64,000 nt of DNA. It comes from Plectrocnemia conspersa. Lineage: Eukaryota > Arthropoda > Insecta > Trichoptera > Polycentropodidae. Positions 36,583-48,500 of the stretch are shown one piece after another (the stretch's first letter is position 1; each line of letters opens with the position of its first letter). The position numbers and the translations under genes were made by a program. Below the pieces are notes generated by a model. The model saw only the letters and a program-made list of their open reading frames with translations, did not search any database and had not been told where the DNA came from. The stretch lies in the NCBI GenBank assembly GCA_009617715.1, contig VTFK01000010.1, positions 806,001 to 870,000 on the forward strand, written 5' to 3'.

Positions 36583-37411
36583 GCTGACTGTCTTCATTGT
36601 GTATTTTAAGTTACGATAAAAATATATTTACACAACGAAATGTCTTTTTTTCTCGAATGATACTTCTTTTTCACCCAAGTTAGTCTCTAGTCCCCCAATA
36701 TTCCTTGCTCGCCTGCCTGTCCTTGATGAAAACATTTTAGAGAAAGACTCATTGAAAGTATGATCTAGTTAATTTTGTGAACGCAATTGAATTAAGAGCT
36801 ATCATTAAGTTTTTCTCAAAGTAAACAGACAGTGCTCCTCATGAACAGTATAGACTTCAAACCTGTAAAAGATGGATCGCCATAGAGGCCCGTCAAAGCT
36901 GCCAAAACAAAACGTCAGAATTAAAGTAGTGCAACTTGCCTTTTGAAAAAAATCAAATATAAATTATCTTTTTAGTTTGAAATATTTTTGCAACAATCAT
37001 TAGCTACAAAAAGTATAGGTATTTATTCACAGATGTTTCTTATTTATAAATATCGATACAAAATCAGTGGGTGCCGTCATTTAACTAGAGCGTGAACGGG
37101 TAATGAGCATTCTTTCATTTAAAAAATATACATTTTCTTAAGACCAAGATCAATAAAGGACGCCTTTATGGTGAACCTTTTTGAGAAGTTTGTCACTAAG
37201 TCAGTGGCGTCACTTGGAAAGGGGGAAGGGAAAATGGTTGAAAACTACTTTTTACTACAAAGCACGACGTGTACAGGTACATTGATACAATAGAAAATCA
37301 GCTAGCCAATGTCCACTTGGAAATATTTTTTTATAAATTTGACATTAGATAAATATACTTTCTATTTTTAATTGCCTGTTCTCATTGCTATGATATAAAA
37401 CTCAACGCGTG
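36583..37411. other. RpL26 3' flank and intergenic DNA
   Basis: The 3' UTR is short. No exact AATAAA is seen, but ATAAAAATA at about 36618 may serve as a variant signal, followed by a T-rich stretch. At 37202 a transposon-like start (CAGTGGCGTCACTTGGAAAG) is visible without a clear partner end. Confidence 0.5.
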
Positions 37412-37452
37412 GGTCAGTGTCTGACCCGCGGGTCATAGGCTCGCCATCACTG
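37412..37452 (-). mobile_element. Terminal piece of a hAT-like element
   Basis: Read on the minus strand it begins CAGTGATGGCGAGCCTATGA and continues CCCGCGGGTCAGACACTGAC. This type of terminus is common in ZBED-type hAT elements. The other end and TSD were not found, so only one end is supported. Confidence 0.5.
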
Positions 37453-37899
37453 TTCTAATAGACGTATTGTTCCTTATTTCTGTCAAACCAATGAATATGT
37501 CGACGTTGCAAAAAGCCAAGAGCATTTATTTATTAGGAATATGCAATTTCCGGACTAAATAAACTTTTTCTTTAGCAGCATCCTAAATCACAAAGGGTTG
37601 ATAATATTTTTCACTTGTTTCAGTCCATTCATGTAACGATGGATATGTCCTTTATACTAATATCATAATGAAAATAACCGCATTACGATATTAGTAGATT
37701 TGTTTTCGCAACAGACAATTCAATCCCATATTGCATTGTCTCTAATCATACCAGATATTCTTTAAACGACACTGACTTTTTAAAATAGCCGTTCATGTGT
37801 GGTCAGAAAAAAGCCATCAAACTAAATTCAGTGCCCTTGTCTGCAAAAGTTGTAAAAAAATAATTTCTATTTTGGTATAAAATATTAGGAAACAAGTTA

Positions 37900-38817
37900 T
37901 TTTTTCAATATAAAAAAAGTAAATATTTTGCTATTCGACTTCATGAAACTATAGACATCAGTAGCCATTCCAATGCAACTGAAGAGGAATTATTGTTTGT
38001 TCTCCTCTCGAGTTGTGACGTCGTGGAATGGATGTCTATAATAAAGTTAATGAATTCTTTAATAACATTAATCTAAAGTGGAAAGATCGCATTGCTGTAT
38101 CTGTTGATGGAGCTCCAGCTATGTTGGGTCATGGTTGTAGATTTTCAGCTTTGACAAGAGAATAATCCAAAAATTTAAATTAATCTCTTAATGATTTATC
38201 ACCAGACATTGTTTGTGAAACATTTGGAACCTTCACTGAAAGTCGTCATGCATGATGTTATCAAGGCTGCAATGTTGTCAAAGGACATGCATTAAACACG
38301 AGAATATTTTGTGAATTATGTACAAATGGTGAGGCTGAATTAACAGACCTACTTTATCATACAGAAGTGAGGTGAATCTCATGTGAAGATGTTCTGAACC
38401 GAGTGGGCTCTCAAAACTAAACTTGAAATTTTCATGAAAAATGTTCTCGCACAAATACTTCATGGATTGCACCTCTTTCATATTTAGCTGATATATTTGA
38501 GTATGTAAACGCATTCAACAAATAATTGCAAGGAAGAAACATCAATATAATTTAATTTAATTCTGATACCATTATATCAAAAATAAAGCAACATCATTCT
38601 CCAAAACCAGAAGTATAAAAAATTTTCTCGAATTTCTGTATCATATTGCCAATATTAATTGATTTTATTTTATATTTATAATATTCCCTGTATAAATAGT
38701 TAATAAACCTTTTGAATATAAATAATATATGATTTTCTACCTTTCAAATCAATGGGGTAACGTCGGTGTAAATAAATATATTGTGGGGTAATAGGTAAAA
38801 AAGTTAGCCGATCCCTG
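37900..38817 (+). pseudogene. Degenerate hAT transposase (ZBED5-like) with 3' terminus
   Basis: Readable blocks in shifting plus-strand frames are FAIRLHETIDISSHSNATEE (about 37930), VSVDGAPAMLGHGCRFSALT (about 38100), LLYHTEVR (about 38350) and YLADIFEYVNAFNK plus LQGRNINII (about 38480-38550). These follow the order of the hAT RNase H-like transposase domain in ZBED5/SCAND3-like proteins, including the acidic 'DGAPAM' motif. Frameshifts and stops are frequent, so there is no function. The 3' end at 38817 carries a hAT terminus (reverse complement CAGGGATCGGCTAACTTTTT), like that of the MITE at 34560. No 5' terminus was located. Confidence 0.85.
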
Positions 38818-39689
38818 GACTAGAAAAAAAAAAATTTAAATTTAAAAATATCAACAATAAAGTGAAATTATTGTTCATATTGTTCACTCGGAGACCCTAC
38901 CTGAGTTAGTGGTAGTAGATTGTTATGGACCGTCATACGTGTGTTGGCACAGGTCAGATTTGCAGGGACTAGCTTCTCAACTCTGATCTCTACGCAGTAC
39001 CGGCGTGTCGTTGTGAATGAGCGTTCCGTCAATGGCATAACATTTTTTAATTTACTCGTCTCTTCGAGCATTTACCGAATTTTTAGTAAGAATATTTTGG
39101 TTTGTGTCTTTCATATATCATTATGATTTTTTTTATTAAGGAATACTTCAAGGCGTCATCGGCGAAAAGTAATTAAGAATTACTTTATAAATAATATTAA
39201 TAAACAGAAGAAATAATAATGAGCCAAAATGAATAATTCCGATGTGGTAATGTATTCAGACGGCTTGTGTAACAATAAAAATATTTACGACAATCTGAAA
39301 AATATGATGAAAAAATTTTAACAGTTTGTGTGAAACACAAACCTATTCATTTTTAGGATTAAGGTGGGTCAAAATTTATCAAAAGCCCTTTTAAAATCTG
39401 TGTTAAGGACATCTTTCTATATCAAGATATTTTGTTACAAAATTGTAAAAGCAGAGCAAATTCGTTGCTAATAATATCTATATATTAACAATTAAAATTT
39501 TATCCCGGCCACTATTTGAGGCCGGCTTATATTTTTAGATTATAGATTGATAGTGAATGATCAAAATACGAATACTTGGGTGAGAAAGGAAAAGCATGTA
39601 ATGCAGAATGTTTCTGTGTGTTAATAGTAATAAGATTTAAATAAAATACATTTTTAATGTTTCCTGTTAAGACAAAATCAAGGAAAACT
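38818..39689. other. Spacer between two hAT remnants
   Basis: Overlapping frames at 38868-39126 on both strands are unassigned. No 5' terminus for the following hAT remnant could be recognised in this stretch. Confidence 0.45.
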
Positions 39690-41228
39690 CAAGTACGACA
39701 AAGAATATCTGCAATTTGGATTCTCATGGACTGGAGATGAAAAAGAACCTATTCCACTTTGCGTCATTTGTTCTGAAAATCTAGCAAATAAAAGCATGAA
39801 ACCACCCAACTTAAAGCGCCATTTTGAGACAAACCATAATCAGTACAAAGATAAACCAATCGATTTTTTGAAAAAACACTAAAGGATTTAAATCAGTCTC
39901 GAAAAGTAATGCGGAGTTTGACATTCAAAAAATCCTATAAACTTCGTATCGGGTGTCGCTTTTGATTGCGAAATGCAGTGTAGCAAAGACGATTGGCGAA
40001 ACTTTAATCAGGCCTGCAGCCAAGATAATGCAGAAGTAATAATAGTAGATAAGCCAAGATAAACTTTTGACCGCGTTCCCCTCTCAAATAATACAGTTCA
40101 TCGACGAATCAATGATATGTCTAATAATGTAAAACATTTGTTATTGTCTGATATTTTTCAAAGTCGTTATTATGTATTACAAGTCGATAAGTCCACTGAT
40201 ATTGCAAATTTTGCAAATCTTATGGCGCTTGTTAGATACGAAAAAGATCAAGAAATTCATCAGGAGTTTTTATTTTGCCAGCCTTTATCAAGTCATAAAA
40301 CAGGAAAAGATATATTTAATGTTATGAATAAATTTATGCAAAAGAAAAAAAATGAAATAAGCACAGATGGAGCAAAAAGTATGGTCGGAATTAATATAGG
40401 ACTCATTGCAAGAATTCAGAATGTTGCCCCAAATGTCATATCCACACATTGTTGCATACACAAAGAGGCTTTGACAACACGAAAAATGTCCGCTGAGTTC
40501 TAGATAAAAGCGTGAAAATCATTAACTACATTCATTAAAGGCTATCCTTTGAATGCATTTGTGGCAAAAGAGAGTTGGTAATGGAAAAGTGGACTCATTT
40601 CCCTCTCTTCGTGATTTTATAACAAGTTCGGCTGGTAAAATTGATGATGATACTCTGAAATGTATAACACAACATTTAGAGAATTTACAAGTGGGCCTGA
40701 AAAACTATTTTCCTGATTTAAACAAAAATATTGAATGGATAAGATGTCCGTTCATTATTAATACAACATCCATGCCAGAATGTTTATCGCATGCAAAAGA
40801 AGAGCAATTGTTAGAATTAGCTTTAGACGGATTCTTGAAAAATAAATATAAGGAGTGTACTTTAACATCATTCTGGTTGCATCCAGTATCCAGTTTTAAC
40901 AGAGAAAGTCCTAAAATACATCTTGCCTTTTCCAACTTTATATCTATGTGAAGTCAAATTTTCAGCATTTGTAGACATTAAGTCAAAAAAAGGAACAAGC
41001 TTTTGGATGTGGAACCGCATCTCAGATTAAAATTAACAACCAGGGAACCAAATAAAGATGAATGCATTTTATTTTTCGTTTATTATTATTTTGTTTATGT
41101 ACTAAAAAAGGAAAAAATAAATATGTTTTGATTGTTATTAAAGTATATACATTTTTTAACGAGGGGTACTCAGTGTTACGAAAATTATAGAAGGGGTACA
41201 CAGATGTCGAAAGTTTGGGAAACACTGT
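39690..41228 (+). pseudogene. Degenerate hAT transposase (SCAND3/ZBED-like) with BED finger and 3' terminus
   Basis: A BED-type zinc finger is readable at about 39698-39880: KYDKEYLQFGFSWTGDEKEP, then CVICSENLANKSMKPPNLKR and HFETNHNQY, giving the C-x2-C ... H-x4-H spacing. The open frame 40117-40503 holds the first transposase blocks (DKSTDIANFANLMALVRY; STDGAKSMVGINIGLIARIQ; THCCIHKEAL). The frame 40553-40951 holds the C-terminal part (FPSLRDFITSS; FPDLNKNIEWIRCPF). Compared with the family, the middle (the HTEVRWLSRG region) is deleted between about 40545 and 40590. The right end at 41228 is a hAT terminus (reverse complement CAGTGTTTCCCAAACTTTCG). Its relatively long open frames make it younger than the copy at 37.9 kb, but it is still broken. 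Confidence 0.88.
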
Positions 41229-41679
41229 ACTAGACAAATAATTTGCTAAATTACATACATAAAAATATTTAAAACAGGAACATTAATTTTATACTGAAAG
41301 GCTGCAGACTATATGAATAAATCGCCACTGCTATTGATACAAACTCTTCAATGCCTTTTATACTTTTTACCCCTAATCTTTCATGTAAAGATTGATTATT
41401 ATAGGTCAGAGAATGGAAATTCAAAATAGAAGGTTCCTCAACCATTCTATTTCAGTAATTGCACCATTTCCTACTCTACCTGTAAACATGCTGAGCAGAT
41501 ACGCACACATTACATTACTGAACCATCATTTCTGATAATATTCTATAGGTACTCCGCTAAAAAATCGGATAATAGAATGCTGTTCCTCTTTGAGTACATC
41601 TCTAGTATTTCATAAAATATTATTTGAAGACCTTGAAAATACAATAAAAAAAATACAAAATAAAGTTTTTATATAAAGT
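41229..41679. other. Intergenic spacer between hAT remnant and PBDC1
   Basis: Nothing recognisable in either strand. Confidence 0.5.
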
Positions 41680-41685
41680 TTTATT
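41680..41685 (-). terminator. PBDC1: PBDC1 polyadenylation signal
   Basis: TTTATT on the plus strand is a canonical AATAAA on the minus strand, 37 bp after the PBDC1 stop codon. Confidence 0.7.
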
Positions 41686-41721
41686 AGAATAATTTACAAA
41701 ATATGACTTAAAATACGAGAA

Positions 41722-42397
41722 TCATGCAGAAACTTCAACCTGCGTAAGAATTTTTAATTCTTCTTCAGTCGGTTTAAAGTCGTCTCTGACGGTATCGTTT
41801 GCACCTTCTCTATTTCTCGCGATTTCGATCGCGTAAAATTGAATTCTAGGCACGAGTATGACGTTATCATTGTTATAACCTTTTCTGACATCGGCTCGCA
41901 TCAGCGTTCCGAAACTGTAATCTTCCACGATATTTTTGAACTTCTCGCAAAACGGTCTCCATCTCATCTTGCCGTTCTTGTTTTTTAGTTCTTCTTCTGC
42001 GATTCGATCTACCCTTAAATCTGGGAAATCTTGCCTAAAGTGGAGGTAAATGACATCATCGTTTGGAGTCAATTTCAAGAGTTTCGGATCGGCTGATCTT
42101 AAAATCTGAAATAATAAATGTATTTTTAAATAAAATTATCAAAACACAGTTTGCATCTTCATTTACATATTAGTAATCATAGGTTATGTTACAAATTTTG
42201 ACAATCATTTCAACAACAGTTAACTCGTACTTACGTTGAAGTATACGTCACTGTGTTCCATAGCTTTACTTGCCCACAAGCTTTCCAACATTTCGTCATT
42301 TCCAAATTCATCGGCGGGTCTCGACAGTACGTCCTATTAAAACCGAACACAATGTTTTAAACAATGTAATTTATAAAGTATAGTACATAATTACCAT
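41722..42397 (-). CDS. PBDC1: PBDC1-like protein (polysaccharide biosynthesis domain-containing protein 1)
   Basis: Three coding parts on the minus strand: the ATG at 42397-42395, exon 42333-42235 (99 bp) and exon 42105-41722 (384 bp). All borders are GT-AG and phase 0, giving about 161 aa. The middle exon reads NDEMLESLWASKAMEHSDVY followed by FN. The last exon reads LRSADPKLLKLTPNDDVIY, MRWRPFCEKFKNIVEDYSFG and VPRIQFYAIEIARNREG, the signature blocks of the family. The C-terminal tail is acidic (PTEEELKILTQVEVSA). The family is widely conserved and small; despite the domain name a role in polysaccharide synthesis is not established. The start codon is inferred: it would be the last three bases of the first exon (GAAATG|GTAATT). 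The gene is intact, with no frame breaks, unlike its neighbours on both sides. Confidence 0.93.
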
Positions 42398-44440
42398 TTC
42401 CAAGATCAATGGCAAACGGCTTCCAAAAATATAAATTAGACGTCACAAGGTACGAACGTACAAATGCATATGCTTTTTACACAAATATGATTAGCAAAAC
42501 ATTTTCAAATGCGTCAAAACGTGCACGATCTAGACGCGTGGCCAAAAGCCGCATAAAATAGGCCATTGCCAAAAATTCATAAAAGTCCTATACTTAAATA
42601 ATTTAGTGATATAAATATATATATTAATTAGTCAATAACAAAAAAGATTTAACGAATTTATGACAAAAGTTTTTAAAACGCATGTAAGAAATATTAATGG
42701 ATATTAATGAATTATTTTAATTACGTTTGTCCAAATCAGTAACATCCAAAAAGCAGAAGTGTATCATGCTGTCCCCCATGACTATTTTGGGAAAAGCACC
42801 ACGATATTTTTTTTAATATTGAAATGATAATATATATATTGATTTATTTGCGTAATTCTACGTGAGTTAAAAATAATCAATTCTGCAGTCACAATAAAAT
42901 ACATTATATAAGTATGTACTACGTTTACTTTTACAAAGAATGTATCAAAAATCAAATACACTAAAATTAATTATTATAAAACATAAGTGTAAATAAGAAA
43001 ATAAGAAGCATAAAAAATAACGTGTCTAATTTTTTAGTACTTCCATAATATCCTCTAAAATTTATAATTTTAAAAAGCAGTTTACATACATGAACTTTTG
43101 GTGGTTATGACGCTAATCTTAATCTTCATAATATGATTTTTCCCATTTATGTAAAGAGTTTAATATTAAAATAATCGCATAATTTCGTCTCTAAGGAAAT
43201 AGCTGTAAAATGTCTTAAATATCCCCATTTCTGTATAAATTGCCAGGTTAATTAAAATACTTGAGAATAAGTTTCGTAGAAAATATTTTTTTATGAAAAC
43301 CTAATAGAGAATGTAAAATATATAATTACACTATAAATTTGATATATTGTATTTTAATACTTTGAACTATAAATTTAATACTTTTTTAGGGTCTGTGATG
43401 ATGGCAGTTGGCAATGAGACACAGATTGAGCCGCTGCAGTAATATTTATTTAAGGTTACAGTGATTACATTACAAAAATGGGGCGGACGCGCGACGGCAC
43501 GCGTCCGAACCCTTACAAGTTTGCCGGAAGAGAGAGAGCCGTCACAACACCGCTATTTCTGCGCCGACCAGTTTTGGCCATAACAAATCTATATTAATAT
43601 ACGTACTGAGCTAGCATCCAAAACTCTTGGAGTGTTGTGATACATTTACCCTTTTGCTACATTTATAAAGTAGTTATATTAGCTTTTAAGCTCGAAAAAT
43701 ATTACTTAGAATGTATTCAAATTATTGTATGGAAACAGATTCTGATAATAAATATATCAGATAAATTATTAGTAAGGGCAAATATAATCATATTAAAAAA
43801 TAATAAAATTAAAATATTAAAAAATTAACAATTAAAAACTCTTGTAACGGTTTTCAGTTCTTGGTAATTATATCAGCGTCACGTTCAAAAACCAGATTGT
43901 TATGAACAACTTTTCCGGCTTGGGGCCGACAAAGTTTTGCAACATAAGTACGCTTAAAAATGTATAACTTATTTTTTATCTCCGTGCGCGTGCTTATTCC
44001 CCAGGCATCTGTTAAAAATCGCAATTAATAGTGTCGATCACACTGACACTGATAATGCAGTACTGTAAAGGGTCAAATGTTAGTTTGCAACAACACATTC
44101 ACGAAATGTATGGCTTAACCACCGCTCATTGATTTGATTCACGAGAGAGCATTGCATGCCCAGAAAGTGAATGTTTAGTGTCCATTATGGTCAGACGGCG
44201 TCATTGTGCCTTACTTTTTTGAAAAGATGTCTTAGTGACGTCAACTAGCCGCCAATATAACGCGATTTAACGCCGTTGAATTTTTTGTAGTGTTCAAACC
44301 CGAAAAGTCGGACCAACTAAAAACTAGATACCGCCCGAAATGTACGAAAAAGTCGTCGAAAGTATCGGCTGTTGCAATAGGTCTAGAGGCGGCCATTTAG
44401 TTGACATTATTTTTCATAATGAATAAAATCCGAAGATAAC
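42398..44440. other. Intergenic DNA between divergent genes, with a GC-rich hairpin patch
   Basis: It is AT-rich except at 43390-43590, where CGGACGCG and CGCGTCCG form an 8-bp stem around an 8-nt loop (about 43486-43509) in mixed-composition sequence. That sequence resembles a mobile-element terminus or LTR piece without identifiable ends. A 63-codon frame at 43637-43828 is AT-driven. The last 200 bp become richer in CpG and probably belong to the promoter of the next gene. Confidence 0.5.
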
Positions 44441-44643
44441 CTTTACATAAGCTCATAGTAATTTAAATAGGAGGCCGTCATGTAATGTCGCGTCGAACGC
44501 CTTTTCGATATCAAATAAGCGATACGGTAGACTCTGGTTCGTCGAGATGAAGTGAATCTCGCGCCAAACGGTCTCGCAAGGCGTCGGTTCGGGTTTGCGG
44601 TCGCCGAACGTCGGGCGCATCCTCTCGGCGGCGCTCGTTTATT
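44220..44643 (+). promoter_or_regulatory. Probable promoter and 5' UTR of the unnamed nuclear-protein gene
   Basis: CpG density rises steadily from about 44230. AGGCGGCCATTTAG at 44387-44400 reads on the minus strand as CTAAATGGCCGCC, close to a YY1/Pho-type site. A TGACGTCA-like element (GTGACGTCAA) lies at 44236-44245. The motifs are visible; their function is inferred. Confidence 0.4.
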
Positions 44644-44811
44644 TTGGCGGTAATCAAATTTACGGCCGGCGTCGGCGATCGGCAGAGGCGAGGCGAGGGT
44701 GAAGGGGACGTTGTTGCGCCTGCGCAGTGGTGCGACGCCATCCGAAGTGTCGCCGCGAAGCGGTGCCGGCCGCCGGCGCGCGCTCATGACGTGAAGGCGA
44801 AGCCCAGCGAC

Positions 44812-45572
44812 ATGTGCGACGCCCCGCTCATGCCCCCGCCCCCGCCTCCGGCGGTGGACCTCAAGGCGGCCAACCGCGCGCCTCAGCCGCAGCCCCAACC
44901 GCCGCCGCCCGCCCAGGACGCCGCCAAACCGGCGCACGGGCCCCCACAAGCCGTCGCCACCGCCGCCGCCGCATCCCCACTCCAACGGGACGGGCGCCGG
45001 CGACTCTCCGGAGACGCCGCCGGCTGCCGACCCTCCGCCCCCGCCGCGGACGCTCAGAACGATGCGCCCGCGCAGGAGCCTGAGGCCGGCGCTGCGCCCT
45101 CGAACGACACCCCGCTCCCGCGGCCGATGTAGAGCCGGCCGAGCCTGAGGCGGCGAGGGAGCCCAAGCCGGCTCCGGCGGCCGTCGAGCCCCCGCCGCCG
45201 GAAGCGGCGCCCGAGTCGCGTCCCAACGGCGTCGAGGAGTCCTCCGAGCCGGAGCCTGAACCTCCGGCGCCGCCTCCGAAGGTCGAGCCGGAGCCCCCCG
45301 CCGAAACTCCGAAGCCGGCCGAGGAGCCCTCGACCCCGACAAGAGCGAACCGTCGACTCCCCGCATAAAAGAAGACCGAGATCAAACCTAAATCCACGCT
45401 GAAACTCGCCACCGTCGCGCCCGCCATGTCCAGGAAGCGGAAGAAGGAATCTAAGTCGACCGACGAGCCCAATCCCGCCAAGAAGATCAAAGAGGACGCG
45501 GCCGAAGACTCGACGGACGCCGAGCGACCCGCCAGTCCCGACAGCCGTTCCGGAAAGAGAAATAGGACAAAG
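44812..45572 (+). other. GC-rich first coding exon with three frame breaks
   Basis: Composition is extremely GC- and CpG-rich compared with every other exon. The reading frame changes near 45122-45129 (one base missing), near 45331-45341 (one base missing) and near 45366-45375 (one base extra, or two missing). Following the coherent peptide through these shifts gives acidic-proline text such as VEPPPPEAAPES, then KSEPSTPRIKE, then TEIKPKSTLKLATVAPAMSR, joining exon 2 in the right phase. Net length 761 bp becomes a multiple of three after the inferred corrections. Large open frames on the minus strand (44443-45366, 44861-45580, 45054-45635) are by-products of the GC content. Confidence 0.75.
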
Positions 45573-48500
45573 GTACACATCCCTCGTCTCCGATGACCTT
45601 CTGCGACTCATTCCACTCTCTATTCGCAGGTCCAACCCTACCAGAGTCCGACCCCCGAGTTGGCCATTGTCACAAAGCTGTCCGTCGGATCCGGCAGAGG
45701 GTCTTCGACGCCCGCCAAACAGAGCGCCGACGATAAGCTCATAGTTTTTTACAAGTACTCACTCGTTTGACTTCTTCATAAAATTCACAAATATTAATCT
45801 CTTTTTATCGTTTTAGAAACGAATTCATGGCGGTGCGTAACGCCGAAGGCGGCTTCTACGTGTGCCAAACCATGCAAAACGTCTATCGAACCACTAGAAA
45901 AATTAAAATACGTTGGCTGTCTCAGGACAAGACTGCGGATCCTTCAGGAGAGATTTACAAGCCTGATTTTTACGACGTCACTGGTAAGAATTTACACTAG
46001 AAAGTAATCATCTGATATTAATCAAAATCTATATTTAGCTTTTATCAATATTGTGACAGTGGATTATTTAATATATACTAAACGACCATAAGTCAAAGTG
46101 TATCTTTTTATTGCTCTTAATTATTTATTTATATAATCAGATTTTGGAGGTTATAGTAAGCAAAAAACTTTGTATATATATACACATATACAGTGGAACC
46201 TCAGTATTAATATAAAATAGATTAATTCATTCCCAATTATGCTTAAAATCTTTAACAAAAACGATAGTAAGCCCAATAAGAAGCAATTTATAAAATTAAC
46301 GTTATTAAGGCGAGTCTTCTTACTAAAAACCTGCCCAAAGTGTGTTATTTTAAAATGTTTCTGATGTGAAAATATTTTACATCTCACTCCACTTAGCACA
46401 TGTTTCGTCCATCAAATAGTTGTAAACTATCTTTCTGAAGACATTTCTTACACCACTGTTTTTTGCTGCTCATAGCCATTCGAAAACCAAGGTTCCATTG
46501 TACCAAGATGATAAAATAAATACTGAGGAATGTTTACTCATGTCTCATATGCAAAAGTGGCTCATCTTTCTAGAATCATATATCAATATTGAACTCAACA
46601 CTCATCTGACAGGTCAGGTAGATTATTGATGATAATCCATGGGATTTATAGAATCGACATTTTTTGCCCTATCATATTAAACGAGGCGTCCTGTAGTATC
46701 AGGTTGTTCCTTTAATCTTTACGGTATTTTTCTTACATTTGCAAAAATGTATAACTTTTTATAAATAAACAATAATTTCACTATATTTTCGGTGTTTGTT
46801 AACGGTAGTCATATCAATGATTTAGTAATGGGACATTTTCAACCCTAAATCAACAATGTCTGGAGATAATATAATCTCAGTTAAGCTATATTATGCTTTA
46901 TGAGTTTCAACCCGGTCATAATGCGACAATAGCAGTTAAAAACATCCCTAATGCAAAGGGCAGGGATGCCATTAAATTTAGTGTTATAAACATTTCGTTC
47001 CAGGAATTTTGACATTGAATATCTACGTACGGGGAGGTAGTCCTCTAGGGTTGTTAGTGAAGATATTGAGGCTACCATCAAAGCAGGTCCGAGATTAACG
47101 ATACAGAAGCTACCACAAAAGCTCAATGTGCTGTCTACATCAGTTCACAGACATTTAAAAAAGTTAGGAAGACGTTAATTTGTGGAATATGGTTATTTCA
47201 TAAATTGTCTGAGAAAAGCTTCGCACGGCGATTCTCAATATGCCAATAATTAACAATTCTAAAACAGAAAGATTCATTTATGAGCTGAATTGTTACTGAA
47301 GATAAAAAGTAGATCTTCAACATTAACATCCGACATAATAGGCAGTGATTGGATGCTAATCAATCCCCCCATTTCTAGCCCCGAGAACAGGATTACACCC
47401 CGATAGGATGAGTTTTTGGATTTTAGGCAGACAATTACAACAGACACATAGTATGTTCAGTTAATTCGTTTAAATGCGACTCAGACCATAGAAAATACCT
47501 TTTACAAAATAGCACTGGCTCTCATTTATATGAGAAGATGATAGAAATAATCAATGGATTTTCTTGGCAAATTTTTTCTTACCCACCGTATTCTTCAGAC
47601 ATTGCTTCATACGACTATCATCTATTTAGATCCTTGCAACAGTTTTTAGGTGGAAAAAAATATTTTACAAAAACGGATATAAAAAAACAGCATTATAGAA
47701 TTTATTGCTTCCAAAAAATACATTATTTTTCGAATCAGATATAAAAAAAATTGATTAACATGTGGAAAATATTTGTATTTGTATATATACACATTTAATT
47801 TTCAACTCATTTAACATGCACCCTAAAAAACGCAAAATGGTACAACCTGATAAGTAACTATGGGCTGATTTACACGCTGCCAGTTGCTGGCATGCCAGCT
47901 GGAAATTGACTAGATGGTCACTGACACGCGACGACTGGCATTCCAAATCACTAGCGCCTTACTGATTACACAGTGACAGCAATTGGAAGAACCATTGTTG
48001 AGAAAAAGCGCTACTCACCTTGCGCCAGTACGGTAGTGTGTTGGAAAGGAGAGCTGACGTGCCAGTAAAACAAAAATATTTGTTCTGCTGGAGCTGCGGC
48101 GTGCCAGTGGCGCATTGGCACGTTTACACGGTGTTAGTTTACATGGTGTTAGTCGCTGGCAACTTCAACTGGCACACCAACTGGCATCGTGTAAATCGGC
48201 CTTAAAGCTTATTGTGCTGCCATATATGGAATGAATACTATATGAAAAATATCATAGAGATCATAAAATGACATCCATAATTTTATTCGACGTGACAGTC
48301 ATAAATTAAATATTTGTAGTGGATCCTCAATGGATCCAGTAAATGTTATAAAGTGGAATGAAAAGCATGAGGTGGCATGGCGTTGTTTATTGACAACGGT
48401 GTTGCGGTAAAATGGGTTAGTGTTTGTCCTCACCAAAAAGTATTTTTTTTCATTCTTTTAATTTTGCATTGTGCGAATTTCTCGCAAAACTACCGAAAAA

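Noticed and set aside
38278..38514. 78-codon minus-strand open frame
   Set aside because: It is antisense to readable hAT transposase blocks (LLYHTEVR, YLADIFEYVNAFNK).
43390..43590. Solo LTR
   Set aside because: Mixed-composition patch with a hairpin, but no convincing TG...CA ends or target duplication.
44443..45635. Large minus-strand open frames (up to 307 codons) over the GC-rich exon
   Set aside because: Low stop-codon density in GC-rich DNA opens all frames; the plus strand has coherent peptides, splice sites and phase continuity with exons 2-7.
46881..47126. 81-codon minus-strand open frame
   Set aside because: It is antisense to the mariner transposase N-terminal region.
47755..48205. 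Two open frames (minus 47755-47946, plus 48020-48205)
   Set aside because: They lie in the arms of the long-TIR MITE and mirror each other; no protein family.
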